Below are positions 1 through 9,266 of a stretch of DNA of 64,000 nucleotides, one piece after another (positions within the stretch are counted from its first letter, which is position 1; each line of letters starts with the position of its first letter). Below the pieces are notes generated by a model. That model ran no database searches and was not told the origin of the DNA. It saw only the letters and a list, made by a program, of their open reading frames with translations. This DNA is from Bimuria novae-zelandiae CBS 107.79 (lineage: Eukaryota > Ascomycota > Dothideomycetes > Pleosporales > Didymosphaeriaceae). The position numbers and the translations under genes were made by a program. The stretch covers positions 85,727-149,726 of the forward strand of contig ML976687.1 of assembly GCA_010015655.1 (NCBI GenBank). Direction: 5' to 3'.

Positions 1-172
1 TGTAGCCACGTGACTTATGTCAGAGGTTGTGTGTGTAGAAGGTTCCATCTACGCGCACGGACCACTTACTTCAAGATAAAGCTCTCGCCCTCTCCTTTCT
101 TCCTCGACAGACTCCTCACTCTTCTTTTCGCAGATAGCAATACAGCTTGTTGTCCTTATTTGCCCGCCCACA
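1..172 (-). mobile_element. Copia-type LTR (solo LTR or element end) at the window edge
   Basis: Positions 1-172 match, as reverse complement, the two LTRs at 34345-34516 and 46873-47042. The shared landmarks are TGTAGCCACGTGACTTA at the left and GCCCGCCCACA at the right, and the ends read TG..CA. This copy keeps many C and G bases where the other two have T and A, so it is the least RIP-mutated of the three. It begins exactly at base 1, so the window cannot show whether it is a solo LTR or the end of an element running left. Its right edge lies inside the coding sequence of the neighbouring dehydrogenase gene. Confidence 0.85.
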
Positions 173-1010
173 GTAACCGCATCCCACTCATCCAACAGCT
201 TCCTCGTCTCCTCCATCTTCTCTCTAATAGTCGGCGGACTATCACTCCCCAGCGCAGCCCTAACCGGCACCTCCTTCCCCTCCGCCACACCCTCCATCGC
301 CAAAATATCCACCACCACCTTCGACCCCTTAACCACATCGCCTCTCTGCCGTCCATCCGTCCTGTCCAACGCCCTCCTCGTCTCCCCCGCCGCACTCTCC
401 TTATACACCTCCATCCTCTTCTCACTCTGCACCGCAGCCCCCGGATTCAAAAACCCCGTGCGGAAATACCCAGGCTCGACCACCGTAACCGCAATCCCAA
501 ACGGCGCCAGCTCAAACCGCAGCGCCTCAGACAGTCCCGACACCGCCCTCTTCGTCGAATAATACAGCGCCGCGCCCGGGGCGCCCGTCCAGCTCGCAAT
601 ACTCCCAAAATTGGCAATCGTACGATGACCCTTGCTCTCTCTCAGGTACGGCAGAATGATTTAATCACATTGAGCGTCCCTAGGACGTTTGCGTTGAAAA
701 TATCGGAGTCTTCCTGGGGCGAGGTTTCCTCGACGGCGCCTACGAGCGCGTATCCCGCGGCGTTGACGAGGTGCGTTATGTAGCCGTGGATAGCAACTGT
801 TTCTTTAGCGACGGCTTCGGTGGTGGGGAGGGGCGCCGTGACGTCGAGTTCGACGATGGTGGCGCCGGTTGAGCGGAGGGGGACGAGTTTGGAGGGGGTA
901 CGCTCGCTGGCGATGACGTGGTGGCCGCGGGAGAGGGCTTCGAGGGCCATGTAGTGGCCGAAGCCTGAGGAGGCGGCGGTGAAGAACCAAACGGGTGTTT
1001 GTTGGGACAT
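49..1010 (-). pseudogene. Short-chain dehydrogenase/reductase, frameshifted and 3'-truncated by an LTR
   Basis: NAD(P)-dependent SDR-fold oxidoreductase; substrate not predictable. The N-terminal part (1010 down to about 661) has a nucleotide-binding glycine motif, TAASSGFG (usual form TGASSGxG), and a NAAG-like motif. The second part (about 660 down to 173) has the catalytic YYSTK (YxxxK) and the downstream PGYFRTGF segment typical of the family. The two parts are in different frames and join at about 660-662, where a one-base loss explains the shift: homologues read continuously through IKSILPYL. No plausible GT..AG intron fits there. From 172 down to the stop at 49 the frame runs into LTR sequence, so the last 40 or so residues are not native. 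A sequencing error at the frameshift is possible; the LTR truncation is independent of it. The ATG at 1010 gives the family's normal N-terminus. Confidence 0.85.
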
Positions 1011-1120
1011 TTTGGAGGTGTTGGAAAGATTGGAAGGCCTCTTCTGCGGTGTCGCTTTGGCGAAGGTTGCTGCTTGGGAAGGTAGTGAATGTTGTGATAG
1101 GCTTCTAGTGCGTCGAGAGG

Positions 1121-1130
1121 CTTTATATAT
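1121..1130 (-). promoter_or_regulatory. TATA box of the dehydrogenase gene
   Basis: The reverse strand reads ATATATAAAG about 112 nt upstream of the ATG at 1010, a sensible position for a core promoter. From here to about 1507 I see nothing else but GC-balanced intergenic sequence. Confidence 0.5.
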
Positions 1131-1507
1131 GCATTCTGGTCCACAGTACCTGCTCCATTGAGCAGGGGTGGATTAATTTAGTTATCTCTGCCCCATGCTA
1201 AGTCTGCCGTACTGTAGCGTCCGCTGCGTAGAATGTCGAAACCCAGGCCTGCAATGCATGTTGACATACCATTTCTAAGCAGGTTGCATGCCTTGCCTAC
1301 CTATGTTATCGAGGTCAGACAACACACCCAGAGCCTTTCCACTGCGGGGTAGTTGCACACGAAGTCAGTGTCACACATGCTGGAACGTATGATAGCGTGC
1401 ATGTGTAGAGCTTTCGTGCGTAAGAGCCCCAACTTGCCCTAAGCGAGCAGCCCTACAGGAATGCGTTGATTTGCGTTGATTGATTACCGTAGCAGTGGTG
1501 TTCTGTA

Positions 1508-2600
1508 CCTTGTCCGTGCACCCAATGCACTGATTCAGCCAATGCACACGGAATAACATAAACGCTCTACTAAAAATAAGGCTATAAAATTACCCACGGA
1601 TAATAGTATTACGAAATTTTTATTATAAAATAGGACGTTAATAGCTATAATTAATTTATACTATTTAAATCTATTTAGAAGTTTAATATTGCGGCGGCTG
1701 CGTGTAGATTTAGTCAGGACAGTAGATGCGCCCTCTAAGGCCTCCCTAACATTTGTAGTATTAACAACACGTTTCTAACGCTTTCTACTCTATAGAGATG
1801 GCTGAGAGGCTTTCTCTTACCCTTTTAAGATAATTGTAGAGCTTTTTCTGCGTCGCGGGCAGACTTCTAGGCAGCGCGCTAAGCTACCTTTTCAGCCCTC
1901 TCCTCCTCCTTCGCCTTCTTAGCTACCTCTTGTGTAGCACGCTTTTCCTGCTAGATTTTCTTTTTATATAGCTTAGCTACCTTCTTTAGCTTTACTATTT
2001 TTATTTTTTAAAGTTATTACTACTTATCCTTTTACTTTTTAATTAATTAATAAACACGTGCCTCTCTTACTTTTCTTAGTAACTATAAAATAGCTCTACT
2101 ATAATATTCTTAGCACTATTAAAAATTTAGAGCCTTACCTTTCTTTTTATATTTTTTCCTAATACATAGCACCTGCCTAAGCCTATTATTGTTATGCTTA
2201 GGCAGCTTATTTTAACTATATAAGTAGTAGAGTAATTATTAAAGCTTTTTTATATTTTAATTACCTTAATCCTTTACTACGAATTATATAAGCCTATCTA
2301 TCTTTCTCTAGTTATAATTATTAAGTAATAATAGAGAGATTTCTTATAATTTTTAAGATTTAGTAAACCTGTTAAGGATATAATTAGCATTAGGTAGTAA
2401 TATACTTATTACTTTAAAAAAAGCTAAGGACTGTTAATTTTTTAAAAGAAACTTTTTATATATTTTAAAATAAAGAGAAGAAGTTAACTTTAATAATAAA
2501 AGCTAATTACTAGCTTTTATAAATATATTATAATAGCTTTACTAAGTAGGCTATTAATAGAGACCTAAATACCGTAACGTTAAGTAGCTTAAGTATATAA
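1508..2600 (-). mobile_element. Decayed pogo/Fot1-type transposon remnant, one terminus present
   Basis: The left edge (TGTCCGTGCACCCAATGCAC, followed by a GATTCAG block) resembles the terminal inverted repeat of the element at 15349-17459 and follows a TA. Inside, the reverse strand at about 2010-1690 reads as a Lys/Glu/Ala-rich segment (KLKKVAKLYKKK, then EEERAEK-like). It parallels the C-terminal charged tail of the 15349-17459 transposase. Many in-frame stops are present. The right half and second terminus are not seen; an inverted-repeat block begins at about 2600. The right boundary is approximate. Confidence 0.6.
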
Positions 2601-2639
2601 ATATATAGCTATTTATAATTAAAGTAAATATAATTATTT

Positions 2640-3040
2640 AGTCTTCTTTTTATATAACGTATTCCACATGCGAGCTACGCACTCAGACAAGCTATACGCT
2701 TTTACTAGCTTACTCTAACTTATAATTAACGCACAATAGCTTAACAAAATAATAGTTAAACTATTTTATAAAAAGTAAATATATAGCTTACCTTATAATT
2801 TATTTCTAATAATTAAATCTTGTTAGTCTAATGCGGTACTACCACGTATAATACGCCTAAATCTACACTATCTAATAGACGCGCTAGTGTCCTTCTACGC
2901 GCTAGAACGTAACTAAACTTAATAAAGTGTATAAAGTAAAAGGAGAAAATAATTATTTAGTATATTTTAAATCTTGCTAAGTAAGAATACCCTATAATTC
3001 TTACGTAAATTTAAAATATAGTAAATACTCTACTAACTAC
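2640..3040. repeat. Left arm of a large inverted repeat, RIP-degraded
   Basis: This segment is the reverse complement of about 6045-6670. Matching landmarks: ATAACGTATTCCA (2655) against TGGAATACGTTAT (6650); TAATACGCCTAAAT against ATTTAGGCGTATTA; ACCCTATAATTCTTACGTA against TACGTAAGGATTATAGGGT. The arms may be the termini of one large element or two copies of a repeat in opposite orientation. Differences are mainly C/T and G/A. The right arm carries about 250 bp absent here. Confidence 0.75.
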
Positions 3041-3274
3041 GCGTAACTAATACTAAATTAGTAAAAACTAATTATTAAGCTTTATTAAGCGTATGTCTAA
3101 GCTTATAATAAGATTTAATTATAAGCTAGACTACTTAATAATACTATATAAGAATCTTATATAAAAAGGGCCCAGACTGTGGGTTACGCAATCTATTAAC
3201 AGTACTAAGGCGATCCCTTACGGAGGGAAGAGAAGGGCTGGGGCGAGGTGGATAAATAGGGTGAAAACCCTGAC

Positions 3275-3350
3275 AGCGCTAGTCAAGCGCTGTCAAGCGC
3301 TATCATGCGCTGTCCAGCGCTATCAAGTGCTATCTAGCGCTACTAACAGC
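3275..3350. repeat. 10-bp tandem repeat array (GCGCTRTCAA-like, about 7 units)
   Basis: Successive 10-base units read GCGCTAGTCA, AGCGCTGTCA, AGCGCTATCA, TGCGCTGTCC, AGCGCTATCA, AGTGCTATCT, AGCGCTACTA. It is a short minisatellite in a local GC-richer patch (about 3170-3370) that also contains GGGCCCAGACTGTGGG. The surrounding block is strongly AT-rich, so this patch has kept its CpG and GpC content. Confidence 0.8.
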
Positions 3351-3642
3351 TCTCGACTCACGCTTCGTAACATGCTACTATTATATTAAACTAGTTTTAA
3401 CTTATATAAAATATAAAGGGAAAGTACAGCATATAGGACAAGAATATACAATACTTTAATAAGTCTAGTTTTATAATAGTTGTAATTTTAATATGCTAAA
3501 AGGTTATTACTAGCCCTAAGAGGCATAAGAGGCCAAAGTAGATATAAAGAGGTAATAGGGAGTAAATATTAGTAATACTAAGTATTAGTAACGTAAGGTA
3601 AAAGATTGTTAATAACTCTTTTATTTTTTAAAAAGTCATTTG

Positions 3643-3825
3643 TTATTCTTCCTCTTTTAACTCTTTTAATATTAAAAGAGTTTTTTTCTTGGCTTTAATA
3701 TGTTGTATAGTGTTACAAATAGATTTTTGGGTTTTGCTAAGAGTAGAAATAATAGTAGAAATAGGGATATTAGCCTTTAAAAGTAAGTTAACTTCGTATT
3801 CGAGTTTTGAAAATTGTGGAGCCAT
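3643..3825 (-). CDS. Small ORF with a helix-turn-helix-like N-terminus (60 aa, likely a transposon fragment)
   Basis: The 60-residue frame begins MAPQFSKLEYEVNLLLKANI. It continues with two predicted helices (PISTIISTLSKTQKSICNTI) and a Lys-rich tail. That arrangement resembles the helix-turn-helix start of mobile-element proteins, but I cannot name a family. It lies inside an otherwise stop-ridden AT-rich block, so it is more likely a surviving exon-like piece of an element than an independent gene. No promoter or extension was identified. Confidence 0.3.
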   Translation of the reverse strand: MAPQFSKLEYEVNLLLKANIPISTIISTLSKTQKSICNTIQHIKAKKKTLLILKELKEEE

Positions 3826-6044
3826 TTTGAGGAAATATAAGATAGAGAGAAAGGTTTAAGAAAAGGTTTCTTATAAGTAATAATATTAGTAATCTATTAT
3901 GTAATATAAGGAAAATAAAGTGGGTCCGAATAATTTAATTTTAGAATAATTAAACTTTTAAGTAAGAAACTTATTATAAAAAAATATTATATAAACTTAT
4001 CTTAGACATCTAGACCCACAACAAATCTTAGCAAAATAACATATCCTAGTTTTTAAGAAAACAAGTTTTAAACATTTAAAATTCAATTATGACTAAGCGT
4101 AAATTCTAAATATTAGAATTATAGTCCTAAACTTTCTCGTTATAATTATATTGTGTTCGTGACTAGGAACCTAATATTGGATAAGTTATAGGACCTTAAA
4201 ACAAAACATTTTATGAATACTCTTTTTTGTCACCCTACTATAATTAGAATATACGTAGTATAATCTACCTAAATGCTTACAATTTAGTGATTAATTAACC
4301 TAGCTAGAAGCTATTTAATAAGTAGGAAGGTCCTTTTTAGGTCCTTAAAATAATTAGTTATTCATATTATTTTGTACTTCCGCTAGATTTTTATATCTAT
4401 AACTTATGTGCTCTAGAACTTTAATATAAAAATTCTTAGAATTCTTTACTTAGATAGTAAGCTCTAAAACCGCTTACTATCCTTGTTAATAGTATAAAAA
4501 AAATAAAAGGTTAAAGAAATTTTAGCTAGTAAGTTACTTTGTAAAATACTAAAGTACTAAGTTAGCGAAGTAAGGTATAATCTAGACCTAGTATAGTATC
4601 TTACATTAAACTTTATAGGAGCATCTATTAAGCTAAAAGCGTTTTATAAAAAATATTTAAATAACTTAGGCCCTCTAACAGTACTAGACCCTTAGATTTA
4701 GTAATAAAAGAATAGAGTAAAGTACGTAGAAGTAAAAAAATATTTTCTATTCTATAAAAAAAATTTAAGAGCCGCCTAAACGCTAGAACGCTAGGTAGCT
4801 AATCTATATTAGAGTTACTCAGTCTACCTAGTATATTATTAGCTAATATAAGAGCCTTCTTCTTGCGCTTTATAGGGCCTAAACTAGACTTCGTAACTTG
4901 CTCATGCACCTTGTTAATAGCATCCTCTACGCGTTCTAGGCCCGTGTGTAGACAACTTAGCATAGAGTATTAGGCTAGCTACAGCTCTGCCGTACTCATG
5001 CCCGTCTCCCCTACTCAAGTCACCTACACAATAGTATCTAAGGTCTTCGCCGTTGTATGCATCGCGTTCTAAAGCGTATTAATCTTATTATTATTTAGGT
5101 CTACCTCCTTATACGCGCGTAGCGTAGCGGGGAAGACTTAGTACTTATTTTTAATAAAGTCTAGTATTTATAAACTATTACTAAACTAAACTAGACTTAC
5201 GTTAGGAATTAACTTATAGGATGATACTTTTGAAATAATAGCTTTAGGAAACTATAGTTAGACACGTTATTACGCCTAAATACGCGGACGCAGTGTAAAT
5301 AGATGATATAATAAATAATAGGTAAGATACTAGAAAAAAAGGTGAATAAGTATTATAAAGTAATTAAAGTTAAAACTTTACTAAATAGTTAGCTAATATG
5401 TATGGATAGGCCCTAACTAATAATTAAAATTACTTATGATAGAGTTATAGATAAACTAAAGTAAAAAGATAAAAAAGATAAGAGATCTAAAGTGGTCTTT
5501 TTTATACTAATACTAATAGTTTTTAAAATATCCCCGCTATCGCGCTTGTCTTATCTTATATTATTATACTAGTAAATAGCTAACTAGAAGTAAAGGCACG
5601 CAGCTAATAGTGTAATAACCTATACTAACCTATACTTTGATATAAATAACGTAGCTAAGTATTACGTAGAAAGCAAAGTATTTACTATATTTTTATTACG
5701 GTAACCTCCTAGGCAACCTGACAGCCTAGACGTACTATTAATAATAGTACGTTAGTATATAGACTTGTACCTCCAAAATTATACTTCGGGAACTAAAATT
5801 CTAATAGCCTTAGCCCTAAAGCTCTAATAGTCTAGACCCCGAAGCTTGCTTCTAATTAGCTAGACACGACGCTAGCCATCTAGGTATTAGCACCTAGACT
5901 AAACGAGATAGATAGATCCACGCTAAATAGGGGGAGAAGACCTTTTCTCCTTATCTAACGTTTTGTACCTACACGTAGATATTAAACGTTATAATATTAA
6001 TCTAGCTTCCTATAGGCTAAGATACTTATACACGTTACTCTCGT

Positions 6045-6773
6045 GAGAATTTTAAATCTACGTAAGGATTATAGGGTATCCTTATTTAGTACGGGCTAAG
6101 ATATATTAAATAATAATTATTATCTTTAACTTTATAAGCTTTATTAAGTTAAATTATATTTTAGCGCGTAAAGGAACGCTAGCGCGTGTGACGGCCTGGC
6201 ATGCCGGAAGGTCACATGACCTCGCGTACGAGGCGCAACTGCCTTATGCCCTGGTGCGGCTGCCCGCGCACCCAGCGCAGTTACTTCAGATGGATAGTTG
6301 TTCCCCTCCGACGAGCGCACAAAAGCGCTGCGAGCCTATGTACCTACAGTCTCCTCACCTTAGTGTAGCTGAAATAGAGCCAACTTGCCTTATCTACTTC
6401 TCTAGATGCAGGAGACCGTGCCCGTCCTCACAGCGCGTCTATTACGTAGTATAAATTTAGGCGTATTATATATAGTAGTAGCGTGTTAGACTAATTAAAT
6501 TTTGTAATTAGAAATAAATTATAAAGTAAGCTATATATTTACTTCGTATAAAGCAGATTAATTATTATTTTATTAAGCTATTATACGTTAATTATAAGTT
6601 ATTATGCGCATAGTAAAAGTTTATAGCTTGCTTAGGTGTGCAGCTAGCTTATGGAATACGTTATATATATATATTTTATATTTAGATTGCATAAGTATAA
6701 CTCCTCTATTTATAAAGTTATAGTAAGTTTAAGTTTTGAAATTTAGTATTCTGCTTAGTTAGACCCAACTGTG
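6045..6773. repeat. Right arm of the inverted repeat, extending into a dispersed terminal sequence
   Basis: Reverse-complement partner of 2640-3040. The arm is interrupted by a GC-rich stretch at about 6185-6438. Its outer end (about 6681-6773, ending TTAGACCCAACTGTG) recurs in direct orientation at about 63909-64000, ending at the window edge. That makes it the terminus of a dispersed repeat family. The family was not identified. Confidence 0.65.
6185..6438. other. GC-rich insert of about 250 bp within a RIP-degraded repeat arm
   Basis: The left arm reads continuously across this point (GACGCGCTAGTGTCC near 2878). Here the two halves of that sequence (CGCTAGCGCGTGTG and AGCGCGTCTATT) are separated by about 250 bp of GC-balanced sequence. 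A frame of 88 codons crosses it (6188-6454) but resembles nothing known, and most of it lies in the insert. Either this is a late insertion that escaped RIP, or the other arm lost it. Confidence 0.6.
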
Positions 6774-8785
6774 GTCCTTGCGACTCAACCCATTTACTAG
6801 CCTAACTACTCTTATTATACGCCTTATCTTAACTACTTAGAGCTTTACCTACCTTTACTGCTTACTTAGGTAATCTACCTTAGCTTTCTAGTGTTATAGT
6901 TACTCTACCTTAAGCTCTTATTATTACTAATAATTACGTACTTCTTTTTCCTTCCTTAGGGACTAAAATATCGCTTTACGGTGATACTCCTGAGCTATCT
7001 TTAAAAGTAAGATCTTACCTTACTTTCTACGTAACTTTTTATTTTTAAAAGCCATTTTAAATCTTATATTTTTATACTTAGCCAGTGTTAATCAAATAAA
7101 AACGAAGTAAATTATTTACTTTAGCTTTAAAATCTACTTTTAATTTCTATTGACTATAGCTTAATTAACTAGCTACTTAATCTTTCTCTATAGAGGCGCT
7201 TAAGGCTAAGGAGTCGCTATTACTTAAGTAACCTACTAGAGGCTATCTTATATCAACCCTTTTAAAGATTACCTTAGGCTTAAAAGGTAAGAGTCCTAGA
7301 AGTATCTTAGCATCTAAGACTTTAGGATAAATAAGACTTATATTTAAAAATAATAAAATAGACCTATCTTCGGGTTTAACGCATTTATTAATCTATTATT
7401 TAGATTTATCTTAGGCTCTTATTAATCTGATTACAACTTGCCTTATTTTTAATACTAACGCCCTATTAATACGTGTGAGGTATTAATACATCTTACTTAT
7501 TTTAATATCACTCTTACCTAAGAACCAACCTTAGCTCCTTTAAGACTAGCTACGCTATAGGGACTTAACACTTAGTATTAGCTTCTATAATAGCTTTACT
7601 TATTTTACTAAGCACTAAGCAGGTGCTTTATAAGAGAAATTCTAGTAGTAAAAGTTATTATGAAGCCTTATATAGGGCCTATAAGCTTCGTAGGATGTTA
7701 AAGACCTAATCTAATTAATTTAATATTTATTAAGCTACTAGAAGAGAAACTAGTTAGTTAGTTACTTAAGATAATAGTAGTATAAGACCTATGTTATATA
7801 AATAGGATCTAAAAGCCTACTAGCTTACTTATATAATATGCTCTACTAGCGTTTCTTCCCTTATCTTATTATATAATATAATAAAACACTCTTTTTTAAT
7901 TAGGGCTACGTTATAGAGTATAAAACGAGTTTAGATCTTATTATAATAGTATGGCTTACGTATAGAGAAAAAAGTAAGATTTAAAAACTATAATAGGTAT
8001 AAGACGTGCGCTAGGAAGTATAGTAGGTTAATTTTATTAATCTTATAAAGCTATATTATGTTAATTAGTATGTAAGAGCTATAGCTATTAAGGAAAAGCA
8101 GATAATATATTATAAGTTAGCTATAATAAACACGTGGCTTTTCCTATTAATAGAGGTCTAGACTAGACCAATTTCACTACTAGCGCTAGTGCTAGCTCTA
8201 GCACATCCTATATATATATTATACTATATAAGTAATACTTAGCTTAAGTATTCTCGTGCGTACTTTTTCGTACAGCTGAGAAAGTTACATAGTATTAATT
8301 ATATAGAAATTATATAGACGAGGCGCCTAGCTTATTATATAATAGCTATTAGAGAATACTAAAGTATTTAGTATAAAAATACGCTATAACGATTTATATC
8401 CAATTAAGTTAAACGTCTGACTATTCTCGAATAGTACATAGAGCTATTTTAGTGTGTCTTATACTAAGAACTAGGTAGATTAAAAGTATGTACTTTTAAA
8501 AATAACTAAGTATTAAAGCGTAACGCTAGTGGCTAAGATAGTTTTAATAACAAATACGTATTTACGATTTTCTAAAGATTTAATGTAGGATTTCTTTTTT
8601 AAAGAGCTTATAAGTATCTAGATATTTATATATACACTTAGTATATACCTAGTCTTAATTATATTCTACATATTCTTATATTATATTCCTAGCTCTATTC
8701 TTCTCTTCTTAAAAGCTTAAAAAGGAACTTTTAAGTGTTATAGCTAGTTTCTATAGTTTATATACTCTTAATTATTTAGGCTGGT
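6774..8785. other. AT-rich RIP-degraded block, no gene seen
   Basis: Two kilobases of TA-rich sequence with frequent stops in every frame and no recognisable termini. It looks like a decayed transposon body, but I see no motif that assigns a class. Confidence 0.5.
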
Positions 8786-9000
8786 AAATGGATCAGGATT
8801 AGGTTAAGGTGAGATTATATTACATAAGACTCTAACTCTAGCCTAACCCTAACTTAACTTTTTAGCACTAGTGTAGGTATAGGTTAAGTTATAGTTATAT
8901 AATCCTTAGGTTAGGGTTAGGTTATATTATATAAAAACCTAACCCTAAATTAACCTTAATCTAACCTTAACCTAATATATAGGTTAAGGTTAGGTTACTA
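8786..9000. repeat. Degenerate telomere-like repeats (TTAGGG/CCTAAC variants) in both orientations
   Basis: Runs such as GGTTAGGGTTAGGTTA and ACCTAACCCTAAATTAACC lie close together, interspersed with GGTTAAGG variants, on both strands, so parts can fold back on each other. The fungal telomere repeat is TTAGGG. A second cluster (CCTAACCTAATAGGGTTAG, ATCCTAACCTAATCCTAACC) lies at 11195-11300, on the far side of the transposon at 9267-11113. The two were contiguous before that insertion. Confidence 0.55.
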
Positions 9001-9266
9001 GTGTCTATATTAAATGTTTCTAGTTTTTATTAATTTTATATAAAAATTATTATAGATAGTTGTTAAAAAAGTTAACTAGCTCCTTGCTAGAGCGTACTGC
9101 GCTAGCTAGTTAAGCTAAGTAGCCAAGCAGCCAAGCAGCCAAGCACGCAATCCCCCTAAACCTATAAATAGTTAGGCGTCTTAGTAGAACTTCCTCTCCT
9201 TAATAGACTTTGTTTTTAAGTTTCCTAATTATTGTTAACTATGCGCTATAATAGTTATTATAGCTA

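Larger units (their letters stand above)
3041..6044. other. AT-rich interior of the inverted repeat, no intact gene
   Basis: About 3 kb between the two arms. It is dominated by TA-rich sequence with stops in all frames, as in RIP-mutated transposon bodies. Three things stand out: the GC-richer tandem array near 3275, a small minus-strand frame at 3643-3825, and a minus-strand stretch at about 5080-4860. In the last, a decayed frame reads INTL, HTTAKTLDTIV and ERVEDAINKVHEQV, separated by stops. I do not recognise the protein. The block is probably an element body, but its class cannot be assigned. Confidence 0.5.

Noticed and set aside
10..783. 257-codon plus-strand frame over the dehydrogenase
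   Set aside because: Antisense shadow of the SDR coding sequence; low-complexity Arg/His/Pro/Leu composition and no domain.
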